From Verrucomicrobiota bacterium (GTDB lineage: Bacteria; Verrucomicrobiota; Verrucomicrobiia; Opitutales; Opitutaceae), in contig JAFAAS010000076.1 of assembly GCA_023426435.1 (NCBI GenBank), forward strand, positions 1 to 37,726: a stretch of 37,726 bases of DNA, given 5' to 3'. Numbering within the stretch: the stretch's first letter is position 1; every line of letters starts with the position of its first letter. The notes under the pieces were generated by a model. It was not told the DNA's origin. It worked only from the letters and a program-made list of their open reading frames with translations, and did not search any database. Below, piece by piece: positions 24,594 to 33,253 of this stretch. Both the position numbers and the translations under genes were made by a program.

Positions 24594-27500
24594 TTATTCC
24601 ACTTCGTAGATTTCGACGAGCGCGACGCCGGTCGTGTTATTCGCGCCCGAGACGTGCACGGTGTAGAGACCGGGCGCGAGGGTCATGACGATCGCCGCGT
24701 CCTTGCTGCCGCGGGCGAGATGAAACGCACCGGTCGCCGTTTCGGCGGCGGTGACGGCCGTGGCCGCGGATGCGTCGGCGCTCCAGTTGTCGTTCGTCGC
24801 GATCTGCTCGGAGCCTTTGAACACCTTCAGCACGGGATCGGCGAGCGGGCTGGCGACACCTTGCGCCGCGAGTCCAGGACCGACGCCGCGAATCAGAACT
24901 TTTTTCGGCGAGTTGCCGGTGATCACGAGACCGCCGATCAACACGTTTTCACCGGTGCCGACTTCGCCGCGCGTCGAGATGTCGATCAGGCGTTGATACT
25001 CGGCCTGGGGATTTTCCGACGCGTCGTAGATGTCGGCCAGCGCCACACCTTCACCGCCGCCGACGTGCACCGTGTAAGCGCCGGGCTCGAGGGTCGCGAC
25101 GATCATCGCGTCCTTGCTGCCATTGCTGAGCGCAGACGCTCCGACCCGCTGCGCGACGGCGGCAACCGCTGAGGCATTCGGGTTGGAACCCCAGTCGTCG
25201 TTTTCCGCCACGATCGTGGAGCCCTTGAACACGCGGAGATTCGGATCGGCGAGCGCGCCAGAGATCCCGAGCGTCGCGAGCGACGGACCGACCGCGCGGA
25301 TCAGGACTTGTTTCGGCTCGTTTCCGCCCACCACGACACCGCTGATGAGGATCTTCTCTCCCGAGCCCACGCGTCCGCGCGAGGAGAGTCCGAACAGGCG
25401 ATCGGTGCGCGAGGTGCGGGTTTCCAAACCGGCGAAGCCGATCGGCGGTTGATTCGGCACGAGAATCGTGCCCGTCACCGTGGTCGTGGGCGCGTCGACG
25501 GCGCCTTGCAACGTCACCGTCTCGCCGCTGGCCGTCGCCGCCTGGAGTTGGAATGTGCCATTGGGTTGAAGGGTCGCGGTGCCGCCAACGGTGAGCGTCG
25601 GGGTAACCGCGAGCACGAGCACGTTGTTGTTCGCACCGACGACGGTGTAGGTCGTTCCCTGCGCGGTCTCCAGCGCGGTGGAGCGATAGAATCCGGACGA
25701 GGCGGCAGACGGGCCGCTGCGCTCGACCTGCGTCGAAAAGCTGACGCCGGTCCCTTCGATGACGCCCGACAGCGTATCGCCGGTCAGCCGGCCGGAGAGG
25801 GTGCGGGTGCCGGGCGAGGAACCTCCCTGCTGCACCGACGCGGAGAAGCTGTTGTCATCGGCGAGCGTGAAGCTCGTGAAAGCGTTGATCTGGAGCGTCG
25901 GCGCAACGATCAGGAGCGATCCCGCCTTGCTCTGCGAAGGGAGCACCGCTGCGACATCGCCGACTTGACCGGCGTCGTTGGAAAGCGCGTAGGAACGCAC
26001 GTTGCCGGACTGAACCGGCGCCTTGACCGGAGCGGAGTTCGGCTGGAACAACCCGCCGAAGAAGATGCGATCGTTTTCCGCAATGACTTCGAAGGACTGC
26101 AGGACGTCGTCGGCAGGCGAATAGTTGTCGTTTCCGGCCTGCGCAGCGCGGATCGTCACGGTGCCGGGCGCGCCGGTCAGCGTGATCGTCTTGCCCGAGA
26201 TGAGTGCTGGACTTCCGGATACAACCGTGAGCGTGACCGGGAGGCCCGAGCTGGCGGAAGCGGTGACTTCAAACGGACCGTCGGTCGCGATCTTGTTCGC
26301 CAGAGCGGGGAACGCGATCGTCTGCGACAATTTCGCGGAGTTGATGGTGCGCTCCGCGAAACCGGTTTTGTAGTTCGTGCTGCCCGCCGCCGTCGCGCGG
26401 ACGACGATGGCGCCCGCGCCGTTGATCGTGAGCGTGGACCCGTTCAGCGATGCATTGCCGCTGACGACCGTGAAGGTCACGGGCAGATTGGCGCTCGAGC
26501 TGGCGGCGAGCGTGATCGATTGACCCGGGCGAACGGCGCCCGGATCGGCAAACGAAACGCTCTGGTCCGCCGGCGCGATCGTCAGCGTGCCGCTGGCCGA
26601 AGCGACGTGCGTGGCCGCGTCGATCGTCGCCGCAACGGCGTAGCTGCCGGCGTCGGTCGGAGCGGTTTTCTTGCCGTCGTAAGTGATGATCACGGGAAGA
26701 CCCGCGGGGCTCGTTTGCGCCGACGCCGATTTCGGCGAGCCATTGTAGGTGTGAGTGAGATTGCTCAGCGCGATCGACGCGGTCGCGGCATTGACGGTGA
26801 GCGTGACGACTTTGGAGCCGGTGCCGGTGGCATTCGTCGCCTTGAGCGTCAAAGAATGCACGCCCATCTGTGTCGGCGCGCCCGAGATCACGCCGGTCTG
26901 GGCATTGAGGCTCAAACCGGAAGGAAGGCCGGACACGGAGAACGCGGTCACGTCGAGCAGACTGTCCGTCGTGATGGAGAAGTTGACCGTGCTGCCGTAG
27001 GACGCCGTCAGCGTAGCGGCGTTCGTGACGACTGGCGCCGGAGCGGTGATCGAAACGGTCATCGTCGCCGTGGCCGAGCGCACGCCGGTGCCCGCCAGGT
27101 CGGCGTCGGTTACGGAAAACGTGATCGTGCGCGCGGCGTCGCTGCCGCTCGTGGTCGCGAACGTGACGGCGCGCAAAGCGGCGCGGTATTGTTCAATCGT
27201 CGCGGTGCCGGTCAGCGCGAGTGTCGCCGACGTGGAATCATAACTCGCGACGATCGCACCCATCGTTCCGCTATTGGTGACGAGACCCAGCACGTCGCCC
27301 GTCTGCTGATGGGCCGAGATCTTCACCGTGGCTCCGGTGAGTTGCGTGTCGTCGGGATCGGCGATCTTCAGGTTGCCGGCGATCGCCGCCGGCGGCTGCT
27401 GGGGAGTCGCAACGAACTCGGCGAGGGGAGCGATCTGGGGCGGGCTGTTCACCGGCGCAATTCCGACCGACTGCGTGGTGGTGCCGGACACACCGGCGCC

Positions 27501-28661
27501 GTCCGTGGCGGTGATCGTGATGTTGCGTGTCGCCGCAGGATTGAGCGACGTGTTCTTATAGGTGACCAGACGCCCGAGCGCTTGCACCACAGCGCTATCG
27601 ACGAACGTGCCGGTGTCGATCTGGACATTGTCGATCAACAAACTCGCTCCCAACGCGCGGCCGAAAGAGTAGTCAAACGAACCGGAGATGAACACGAACT
27701 TGTAGTTGCCCGTCTCGTTCGCGTTTGCCGTCACTTTCGTCCAAGCCTGCGTTGCAGACCCGCTGCTGCCGGTCGCATTGATCAGGATCTGCGTGTTGCC
27801 ATTGTCGACGTTCAGCAGATAGCCGAAGACATCGTAGGCATCGCTCGCCGCCGCAGCGCTCCACCAGAAGGAAATCGCATTGCCGGCGTTGAGGTGAAAC
27901 GACGTCGCGCTCACGGCCGCCGGGCCGCGCAAGATGCCGCCACCGTCGACGCGACCCGTGAGAGCGAGCGAAAGCGATTTGGTGCCATTCACGCCACCGC
28001 TAGCGACATTGCTGCTGATGGTCGTCGTGAAGGCCGAGGACGCGGCCGCGGTGGCGTCTCCGGGCGAGGTTCGATCGCCGTTGGACGGCGTCGGCGTCGG
28101 ATCGAGCGGCACCGGAAAGCCCGCAATCTCATGGCCCGCGCCCAGGATCACGCGGCTGTTGGAAATCTCCCAGCCGGTCGTCGTGCCATCCTCGAAACTC
28201 GCGTTGTCGAACGCGCTCGCGACGAGATTGATCTTCAGCGCCTTGCCGGAGGCTCCGTTGGCCACGCCATCGACACTGCCAATCGCATCGGCCTGCGCAC
28301 CTTTGCCGAGATAAACCGTGGTGCCGACAATCGAGACGACGCCAGCGGTCACGTCCGGCGTCGCGACGGTGACCAGACCGAGGGTTTCCGTCGTTTCAGC
28401 CGACGACAGCGCGAACTCCAGCGCGCCGTTAACGAAGTTCCCGCCGCCCGACACGCTCAATGCAGGCGCGGCTAGAACGATGGCGTCGTTTTCCGTGTAG
28501 TTCGTGATCGGGCCTGCCGAAACCTCCACCGGTCCCGGCGCCGCGTCGGCGGCGAGCACGCCGGCAAAGAGCGAAAGCACAACCCGCGAAACAGCACGAG
28601 TATTCAAAAATTGAATGCACTCGCGAAATCGAGATGCATGGGACGTTGGGCGCTGAGGCAT
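24594..28661 (-). CDS. 1355-residue secreted Ig/MBG-repeat protein
   Basis: The ATG at 28661 gives an N-terminal region with a signal-like core (VSRVVLSLFAGVLAADA, about residues 25-41). The longer open frame to 28988 would run through the divergent regulator and was rejected. Order: cadherin-like N-part; a jelly-roll-like module (about 158-355, FEDGTTTGWEIS start, LLIDNVQI end) resembling carbohydrate-binding folds; a second cadherin-like domain (about 411-538); He_PIG (about 544-620, LPSGLSLNAQTGVISGAP); MBG (about 624-698); Ig-like units; and the shared conserved region with two tandem C-terminal units. From He_PIG to the end it is a paralogue of the 951-residue protein, nearly identical in DNA over the last 446 bp. 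It ends in a strong terminator and stands alone. Adhesin or polysaccharide-binding roles are inferred. Confidence 0.87.
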   Translation of the reverse strand: MPQRPTSHASRFRECIQFLNTRAVSRVVLSLFAGVLAADAAPGPVEVSAGPITNYTENDAIVLAAPALSVSGGGNFVNGALEFALSSAETTETLGLVTVATPDVTAGVVSIVGTTVYLGKGAQADAIGSVDGVANGASGKALKINLVASAFDNASFEDGTTTGWEISNSRVILGAGHEIAGFPVPLDPTPTPSNGDRTSPGDATAAASSAFTTTISSNVASGGVNGTKSLSLALTGRVDGGGILRGPAAVSATSFHLNAGNAISFWWSAAAASDAYDVFGYLLNVDNGNTQILINATGSSGSATQAWTKVTANANETGNYKFVFISGSFDYSFGRALGASLLIDNVQIDTGTFVDSAVVQALGRLVTYKNTSLNPAATRNITITATDGAGVSGTTTQSVGIAPVNSPPQIAPLAEFVATPQQPPAAIAGNLKIADPDDTQLTGATVKISAHQQTGDVLGLVTNSGTMGAIVASYDSTSATLALTGTATIEQYRAALRAVTFATTSGSDAARTITFSVTDADLAGTGVRSATATMTVSITAPAPVVTNAATLTASYGSTVNFSITTDSLLDVTAFSVSGLPSGLSLNAQTGVISGAPTQMGVHSLTLKATNATGTGSKVVTLTVNAATASIALSNLTHTYNGSPKSASAQTSPAGLPVIITYDGKKTAPTDAGSYAVAATIDAATHVASASGTLTIAPADQSVSFADPGAVRPGQSITLAASSSANLPVTFTVVSGNASLNGSTLTINGAGAIVVRATAAGSTNYKTGFAERTINSAKLSQTIAFPALANKIATDGPFEVTASASSGLPVTLTVVSGSPALISGKTITLTGAPGTVTIRAAQAGNDNYSPADDVLQSFEVIAENDRIFFGGLFQPNSAPVKAPVQSGNVRSYALSNDAGQVGDVAAVLPSQSKAGSLLIVAPTLQINAFTSFTLADDNSFSASVQQGGSSPGTRTLSGRLTGDTLSGVIEGTGVSFSTQVERSGPSAASSGFYRSTALETAQGTTYTVVGANNNVLVLAVTPTLTVGGTATLQPNGTFQLQAATASGETVTLQGAVDAPTTTVTGTILVPNQPPIGFAGLETRTSRTDRLFGLSSRGRVGSGEKILISGVVVGGNEPKQVLIRAVGPSLATLGISGALADPNLRVFKGSTIVAENDDWGSNPNASAVAAVAQRVGASALSNGSKDAMIVATLEPGAYTVHVGGGEGVALADIYDASENPQAEYQRLIDISTRGEVGTGENVLIGGLVITGNSPKKVLIRGVGPGLAAQGVASPLADPVLKVFKGSEQIATNDNWSADASAATAVTAAETATGAFHLARGSKDAAIVMTLAPGLYTVHVSGANNTTGVALVEIYEVE
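24601..25046 (-). repeat. near-identical 446-bp C-terminal coding segment, copy 2
   Basis: Partner of 7835-8280: gap-free, constant offset of 16766 bp, same orientation, 21 differences counted by eye. Upstream of 25046 identity drops to roughly four in five bases, although the proteins stay homologous. Direct repeats of this length could recombine and delete the intervening 16.8 kb. Confidence 0.85.
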
Positions 28662-28770
28662 AATCAGGATGAGTTCGAGGACGAATCGCGGAAGAACCCC
28701 ACCAAAGCGGCGACGCCTCCCATTCTTGCGCATTCGAAAGGAAATTGCGCGCAGCCCACAATGCGGACGC

Positions 28771-28822
28771 CTACTCCACTTTCGGCGTAGATCTACGCCC
28801 TCGGCGGGCGTATTTCTACTCC
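28771..28822. promoter_or_regulatory. three spaced heptamers and a 16-bp palindrome in a divergent promoter region
   Basis: CTACTCC (28771), CTACGCC (28793) and CTACTCC (28816) are spaced 22 and 23 bp apart. The middle one is half of the perfect palindrome GGCGTAGATCTACGCC (28784-28799). The region separates the 1355-residue gene from a NarL/LuxR-type regulator. NarL-type proteins bind heptamers resembling TACYYMT, so autoregulation or control of the secreted protein is plausible but inferred. Confidence 0.45.
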
Positions 28823-28878
28823 CCAGTCCTGCATCCCGGCTTGCACCAGCAAGGTGGCTTAGCACGTTGCGCCGCCTC

Positions 28879-29544
28879 GTGAGTTTTACCGAGCCCCAGA
28901 TTCCCGAACCATCCCCAACTTCCGATCGCGTGGTCGTGATCGAGGACGATGCGTTGCTCTCGGATCTGCTCGCGCACGCGCTGCGCACACGGCTGCAGTT
29001 GGCGAACGTCCAAGTTTACTCTCGCGGTCGCAGCGGCCTCGAACATTGCCTGCGAAACCCGCCCGACCTGCTCATGGTCGATCTTCGTCTGCCCGACATG
29101 AACGGGCGCGAAATTGTCCAGACCTTGCGCGCTCGCTGGCCCGCGCTGCGCGTCGTCGTCCTGACCGGAGAGACCAATCCCGCGCTGCCGGCCGAGTTGC
29201 TCACGCTAGGTGTCAGCGGATTCGTCCATAAGACGTCGCCGCTCGCCGAAATCGAGATGGCTGTCCAGCGGGTGCTCGCCGGTGGCTTCTACTTCTCGGC
29301 GGCCTTCACCCCGGTGCCAGTCCGTTCAACGCCCGACGAAAACACCGCGCGCAATCCCCTCACCGAACGCGAACGCGAGATCGCGCGACTCGTCGCCAGC
29401 GGCCTGATCTCGAAGGAAATCGCCGCGCGCCTTCATCTCAGTCCGCGCACGGTCGAGAAAGCGCGCGCGCAGATTCTCGGGAAACTCGGCCTGCGCGATC
29501 TGCCCAGCCTTGTGCGCTGGTGCATGCAGCAAGGCTTGGTTTGA
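28879..29544 (+). CDS. NarL/LuxR-type response regulator
   Basis: 221 residues from a GTG at 28879 (VSFTEPQIPE), chosen because the receiver domain starts soon after (DRVVVIEDDALLSDLL). The ORF is open upstream to 28669, but that part is basic and featureless. Receiver: acidic E22/D23/D24, phosphoacceptor D68 in LLMVDLRLPDMNG, switch Thr in VVVLTGET and Lys in FVHKTSP, all intact. The C-terminal GerE/LuxR helix-turn-helix (about 155-210) reads LTEREREIARLVASG, KEIAARLHLSPRTVEKARAQ and KLGL. No sensor kinase is adjacent, so it is an orphan. It is divergent from the 1355-residue secreted protein gene, its likeliest target (inference). It converges with the kinase gene beyond the hairpin at 29547. 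Confidence 0.88.
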   Translation: MSFTEPQIPEPSPTSDRVVVIEDDALLSDLLAHALRTRLQLANVQVYSRGRSGLEHCLRNPPDLLMVDLRLPDMNGREIVQTLRARWPALRVVVLTGETNPALPAELLTLGVSGFVHKTSPLAEIEMAVQRVLAGGFYFSAAFTPVPVRSTPDENTARNPLTEREREIARLVASGLISKEIAARLHLSPRTVEKARAQILGKLGLRDLPSLVRWCMQQGLV

Positions 29545-29546
29545 GA

Positions 29547-29613
29547 GAGGGCGAAGCGTCCTGCCGTGTCGGGATCCTCGCCGAGCCGAGGCTCGCCGGG
29601 ACGCTTCGCCCTC
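29547..29613. repeat. REP-like inverted repeat / possible bidirectional terminator
   Basis: Perfect 15-bp arms GAGGGCGAAGCGTCC (29547-29561) and its complement (29599-29613) enclose a smaller hairpin (CGAGCC-GA-GGCTCG). It fills the 94-bp gap between two convergent genes. There is no U-tract, so a dispersed palindromic element is as likely as a terminator. Confidence 0.6.
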
Positions 29614-29638
29614 CTTCGAGTCGTGCCGCCCGCGCGCC

Positions 29639-30736
29639 TCAGCGCACCACGCGCGCGCCGCCGCCCTGGATCTGCTTCTCGACCTCCTTGCGCGTCACCA
29701 TCGACGTGTCGCCGGGCGTCGTGGACGCGAGCGCGCCGTGCGCGGCCCCGTATTCGACCGCCTTCTGCGGATCGTTGAACTCCATGAAGCCGAATTGGAC
29801 GCCGCTCGCGAACGAGTCGCCGCCGCCGACCCGGTCGAGGATCTCGAGCTCCGGATATTTGCGGCTCTCGAAGAACTTGCCGTCGTGCCAGAGGATCGCG
29901 CTCCAGTCGTTCCTCGTCGCCGTGATCACGCGGCGCAGTGTCGTCGCCGCGACCTTGAAATTCGGATACGTCTTCACCGCCGTCTCGATCATCTCCTTGA
30001 ACGCATCGATTTCGATTTTGGAGATGTTGTGATCCGTCCCCTTCACCTCGAAGCCAAGCGAGGCCGTGAAATCCTCCTCGTTGCCGATCATCACATCGAC
30101 ATACTTGGCGATCTCGCGATTCACCTCCTGCGCCTTCTTCAAGCCGCCGATCGTTTTCCAGAGCGAGGGCCGGTAGTTGAGATCGTAGGACACGATCGTG
30201 CCGTGTTTGTTGGCCGCCTTCACCGCCTCGACGGTCAGCGCCGCGGCCGACTCGGAGAGCGCCGCGAAAATCCCACCGGTGTGAAACCAGCGCACGCCGA
30301 GCTTCCCGAAAATGTGATCCCAGTCGAAATCGCCGGGCTTGAGCTGCGAGGCCGCGGTGTTGCCACGATCGGGATTGCCCACGGCGCCACGAATGCCGAA
30401 GCCGCGCTCGGTGAAGTTCAATCCGTTGCGCACCGAACGTCCGATGCCGTCGTCCTCGCGCCACTTGATGAAGTCCGTCGCGACGCCGCCCTGCATGATG
30501 AAATCTTCCACGAGGTGGCCGACTTCGTTGTCGACGAAGGCGGTGCAGACCGCGGTCTTGTAGCCGAAGCATTTCCGGAGGCCGCGCGACGTGTTGTATT
30601 CGCCGCCGCCTTCCCAGACTTTGAACTCGCGGGCCGTGCGGATGCGGCCCTCGCCGGGATCGAGGCGAAGCATCACTTCGCCGAGTGAAATCTGGTCAAA
30701 TGCGCAGGAGTTCGCAGGTTTGATTTGGAGGCTCAT
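29639..30736 (-). CDS. kdgK: PfkB-family sugar kinase, probable 2-keto-3-deoxygluconate kinase
   Basis: A 365-residue ribokinase-fold enzyme. The N-terminus ISLGEVMLRLDPGEGR and WEGGGEYNTSRGL form the substrate-side motif of KDG kinases. The C-terminal PfkB signature DRVGGGDSFASG has the catalytic Asp at about residue 307; the usual GAGD is GGGD here. It would phosphorylate 2-keto-3-deoxygluconate with ATP to KDPG in the cytoplasm. The neighbouring kduI and kduD genes, which make KDG from unsaturated uronates, support that substrate. It is last of three minus-strand genes, 93 bp after the Ldh gene, with a REP-like element in the gap. Another sugar acid as substrate is the main alternative. 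No KDPG aldolase gene is in the window. Confidence 0.82.
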   Translation of the reverse strand: MSLQIKPANSCAFDQISLGEVMLRLDPGEGRIRTAREFKVWEGGGEYNTSRGLRKCFGYKTAVCTAFVDNEVGHLVEDFIMQGGVATDFIKWREDDGIGRSVRNGLNFTERGFGIRGAVGNPDRGNTAASQLKPGDFDWDHIFGKLGVRWFHTGGIFAALSESAAALTVEAVKAANKHGTIVSYDLNYRPSLWKTIGGLKKAQEVNREIAKYVDVMIGNEEDFTASLGFEVKGTDHNISKIEIDAFKEMIETAVKTYPNFKVAATTLRRVITATRNDWSAILWHDGKFFESRKYPELEILDRVGGGDSFASGVQFGFMEFNDPQKAVEYGAAHGALASTTPGDTSMVTRKEVEKQIQGGGARVVR

Positions 30737-30753
30737 GGGGAAAGTTTTGTTTG

Positions 30754-30820
30754 TCCGCGAATCACGCGAAACTTCGCGAAATCCAATTCATATTTCGTGT
30801 CGTTCGCGTGTTTCGCGGGA
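30754..30820. repeat. REP-like imperfect inverted repeat
   Basis: Arms 30754-30781 and 30793-30820 are imperfect complements built on CCGCGAA, ACGCGAA and CGCGAAA. The right end contains GCGTGTTTCGCGGG (30806-30819), also found in the element at 34093-34209. It fills the gap between the kinase and Ldh genes. Confidence 0.6.
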
Positions 30821-30829
30821 GGTTCTGTT

Positions 30830-31927
30830 TTATTCGGCGACCTTGAGATCGGTGAGAAGCCACGCCCGCTTGCCGATTTCGCCGGCGATCTCGCTGAAGG
30901 CATTGATCTCCGCTTCGGAGAACAACAGCCCGCCGTTCTTCGCACAACGCGCCGCGGCCTGCGCTTCGAGTTGGCCAGGCAGCATGCAGTTCTCGTTTCC
31001 GTGCCCAAGAATGTCGTCGATCACGGCTTTCACGTTTTCCGATTGCGTGCGTCCTTTCGCAAACGCGCCGCCGCTCATCGCGTCGGGATGCCACACTTGG
31101 AAGAAAAACGCGCACGTGCCTTTCTCGCCTTCGGGCACCTGGCTCCAACGATTGCGAATCGTCGGCAGCGAACCGCCGATGAACGCGCCGATGATTTCGT
31201 TCATGAGCGCGAGGCCGTAGCCTTTGTGCGCCCCGAACGGCACGAGGTATTTCGCCTTCGTCGGATCCGTCGTCGGCGCGCCATTTTCGTCGACGGCTGC
31301 GCCGGGCGGGAGCTGTTTTCCTTCGCGCGCGAGTTGTTGCACGCGGCCCATCGCAACCACGCTCGTCGCCCAATCGATCACGATCGGATAACCGATCGCG
31401 CTCTGCGTGGGAAAACCCCACGAATGTGGATTCGTTCCAAGCGTCGGATACTTGCCGCCAAACGGCACCACTTCCGCGAGCGCCGCCGTGCAATTCGTGT
31501 AAGCAATGTAGCCGCGCTTCGCCGCGTCCATCACGTAGCCGCCGCCCCAGAGATAGTGAAAGGCGTTGTCCACGGAAACCATGCCGACGCCGTATTTGTC
31601 GGCCAACTTGATCGCCGCCTCGATCGCCGCATAACCCGTCGCCTGGCCGAGCTTGCGATTGGCGTTCCACACCTGCGAAGCGCGATAGCCCGTCTTCACT
31701 TTCTCGATCTTCGCCTTGGGCACGCAGCCGCCGGCCGCCGAGCCAAAGAGATGATCGAGGTGCAGCGCCTTCAGCGCATTATGCGTGCGAATGCCGTGAC
31801 GCGTGGCTTCGGCACAAAAACGCGCGCCCGCCTCGGCCTCCTGCTTGCTGTAACCACGATGCCGATACGCGGCCGCGACGAGTTCGTTGTGCTGTTCTTC
31901 CGGGACGACGTAGAAAATTTCAGACAT
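30830..31927 (-). CDS. Ldh-family (malate/L-lactate/diketogulonate-type) NAD(P)-dependent dehydrogenase
   Basis: 365 residues from ATG 31927 (MSEIFYVVPEEQ). It belongs to the Ldh_2 family, which includes DlgD, AllD and sulfolactate/malate dehydrogenases and is unrelated to classic Rossmann lactate dehydrogenase. Visible motifs: RHGIRTHN with the catalytic His at 44, VGMVSVDNAFHYLWGGGYVM, NPHSWGFPT, VIDWATSVVAMGRV, LVPFGAHKGYGLALMNEII and the acidic C-terminal part. It reduces a 2-keto acid or oxidises a 2-hydroxy acid with NAD(P). The substrate is not clear; in this pectin/uronate context a keto-sugar acid is likely (inference). It sits between a D-2-hydroxyacid dehydrogenase and KDG kinase on the same strand. 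The open frame to 31987 passes through a repeat element and was not used. Confidence 0.83.
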   Translation of the reverse strand: MSEIFYVVPEEQHNELVAAAYRHRGYSKQEAEAGARFCAEATRHGIRTHNALKALHLDHLFGSAAGGCVPKAKIEKVKTGYRASQVWNANRKLGQATGYAAIEAAIKLADKYGVGMVSVDNAFHYLWGGGYVMDAAKRGYIAYTNCTAALAEVVPFGGKYPTLGTNPHSWGFPTQSAIGYPIVIDWATSVVAMGRVQQLAREGKQLPPGAAVDENGAPTTDPTKAKYLVPFGAHKGYGLALMNEIIGAFIGGSLPTIRNRWSQVPEGEKGTCAFFFQVWHPDAMSGGAFAKGRTQSENVKAVIDDILGHGNENCMLPGQLEAQAAARCAKNGGLLFSEAEINAFSEIAGEIGKRAWLLTDLKVAE

Positions 31928-31943
31928 GGGAAAAATCGTTAAT

Positions 31944-32013
31944 GGTGGAGCCCGACGTCCCCGTCGGGCTGTTTGATTGCGTTTCAAAGCCCGACGAGAC
32001 GTCGGGCTCCACC
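31944..32013. repeat. REP-like double hairpin
   Basis: Two hairpins in tandem, each with AGCCCGACG/CGTCGGGCT stems (31949-31970 and 31988-32008), are enclosed by 15-bp outer arms starting GGTGGAGCC (31944) and ending GGCTCCACC (32013). The element starts immediately after the hydroxyacid dehydrogenase stop and lies before the Ldh start, like a BIME pair. Confidence 0.65.
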
Positions 32014-32994
32014 TCAGACCACTTTCTTCACCGGCACCTCCGGATTCACCTGCGCGAGCGGCTTCTCGCCATGCATCGCCGCGATGAGGTTCTTGACCGA
32101 AGCCAACGCCTGCCGCTGCACGCTCTCATGCGTGCGCGAGCCGATGTGCGGCGTGCACACGACATTCGGCAACTTCAACAGCGGATGATCCGCCGCCGGC
32201 GGCTCCTGATCGAGCACGTCCGTGCCGTAGCCGCCGACTTGCCCGCTCTTCAGCGCTTCCACCATGTCGCTCGTGTGCACGATCTCGCCGCGCGCACAGT
32301 TCAGGATCAGCACGCCTTTTTTCATCTTCGCGATTGTCTTCGCGTTGATCATGTCGCGCGTTTCCGGCGTCAGGTTCGTGTGCAACGACAGATAATCCGA
32401 CGCCGCGAAAATCTCGTCGAGCGTCGCCGCGCGTTTCACCCCGTGCTCGGCCGCGAATTTTTCGTCCCAGTAAACATCATAGCCGATCGCGTGCATCCCA
32501 AACGCCCGCGCGCGGATCGCGACTTCCTTGCCAATGCGGCCCAAGCCCACGATGCCGATCGTCTTCTCCAACAGCTCGTGCCCGGTCTTGCGCTTCCACC
32601 CGCCCGAACGCGTCGAGTCGGTGTGAAACAGGAAATTCTTCTCCAGCGCGAGGAGCAGCAGGAACGTGTGCTCGGCCACCGTCGTGTGATTCACGCCCGG
32701 CGTGAAGAGGAGCGGGATGCCAAACTCCGTGCAGGTCTTCACGTCGATCTTGTCCACGCCGATGCCGTATTTCGAAAGCACCTTCAGGCGCGGCCGCGCT
32801 TTCTCGAGCACGGCGCGCGTGATCATGTCATCGCCGCAGATGTAGCCATCGATGTCGCCAACCAGCGCGAGCGTGTCGGCTTCGTTGAGCGGACCGCGAG
32901 CGCGGATGATTTCCCATCCGGTGCTCGCGAGCAGATCGTGATGCGCGCCAGGCGTGTCCTGGAACGAAGTGGTGGTGAGAAGGATTCGAGTCAT
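32014..32994 (-). CDS. D-isomer-specific 2-hydroxyacid dehydrogenase
   Basis: A 326-residue cytoplasmic NAD-dependent enzyme of the phosphoglycerate/glyoxylate reductase type. The Rossmann motif GLGRIG lies at 150-155 with D173 in GYD as the likely NAD-selective acid. The catalytic triad is R235 (NCARGE), E264 (LDQEPP) and H283 (TPHIGS). Length and order fit the family; the C-terminal ACT domain of SerA is absent. The substrate is unresolved: glyoxylate, hydroxypyruvate or a sugar-derived keto acid are possible. It is divergent from kduI across a 259-bp promoter region and heads the minus-strand dehydrogenase-dehydrogenase-kinase set, so a role in uronate breakdown is inferred. Confidence 0.87.
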   Translation of the reverse strand: MTRILLTTTSFQDTPGAHHDLLASTGWEIIRARGPLNEADTLALVGDIDGYICGDDMITRAVLEKARPRLKVLSKYGIGVDKIDVKTCTEFGIPLLFTPGVNHTTVAEHTFLLLLALEKNFLFHTDSTRSGGWKRKTGHELLEKTIGIVGLGRIGKEVAIRARAFGMHAIGYDVYWDEKFAAEHGVKRAATLDEIFAASDYLSLHTNLTPETRDMINAKTIAKMKKGVLILNCARGEIVHTSDMVEALKSGQVGGYGTDVLDQEPPAADHPLLKLPNVVCTPHIGSRTHESVQRQALASVKNLIAAMHGEKPLAQVNPEVPVKKVV

Positions 32995-33179
32995 TGGGAT
33001 CTAAGACGAACCAACCGTCGCTTGTGGCGGAAGAAAGTCAGCAAACACCGTTAAGAGGTTTCCCGAAACGCACCAAGGGCAATCTGGCCGCGTCAACGAT
33101 GCGACCGAAAATCGGCCTGTCCCCGCGCACCGCGACGCATATGCAGCCAGTCACCTCGTTAAATCCCCCGCTACCCGGC

Positions 33180-33201
33180 TTGCGGAAGCACTCATCCGCA
33201 A
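33180..33201. promoter_or_regulatory. inverted repeat upstream of kduI, candidate operator
   Basis: TTGCGGA and TCCGCAA are separated by 8 bases, ending 52 bp before the kduI ATG, in the gap shared with the divergent dehydrogenase gene. No regulator gene is adjacent to assign it to. The rest of this gap (32995-33253) shows no other clear structure. Confidence 0.35.
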
Positions 33202-33253
33202 CAATTAATCGGCTGTCGCTTTCCCTTTCCCGCCGACCCCTTTTCGTTCCGAC

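Noticed and set aside
25308..28475. Plus-strand frame of 1055 codons opposite the 1355-residue gene
   Set aside because: Biased composition without domains; a shadow of the real gene.
28662..28988. N-terminal extension of the 1355-residue gene to 28988
   Set aside because: It would overlap the start of the divergent regulator, has no domain and hides the signal peptide.
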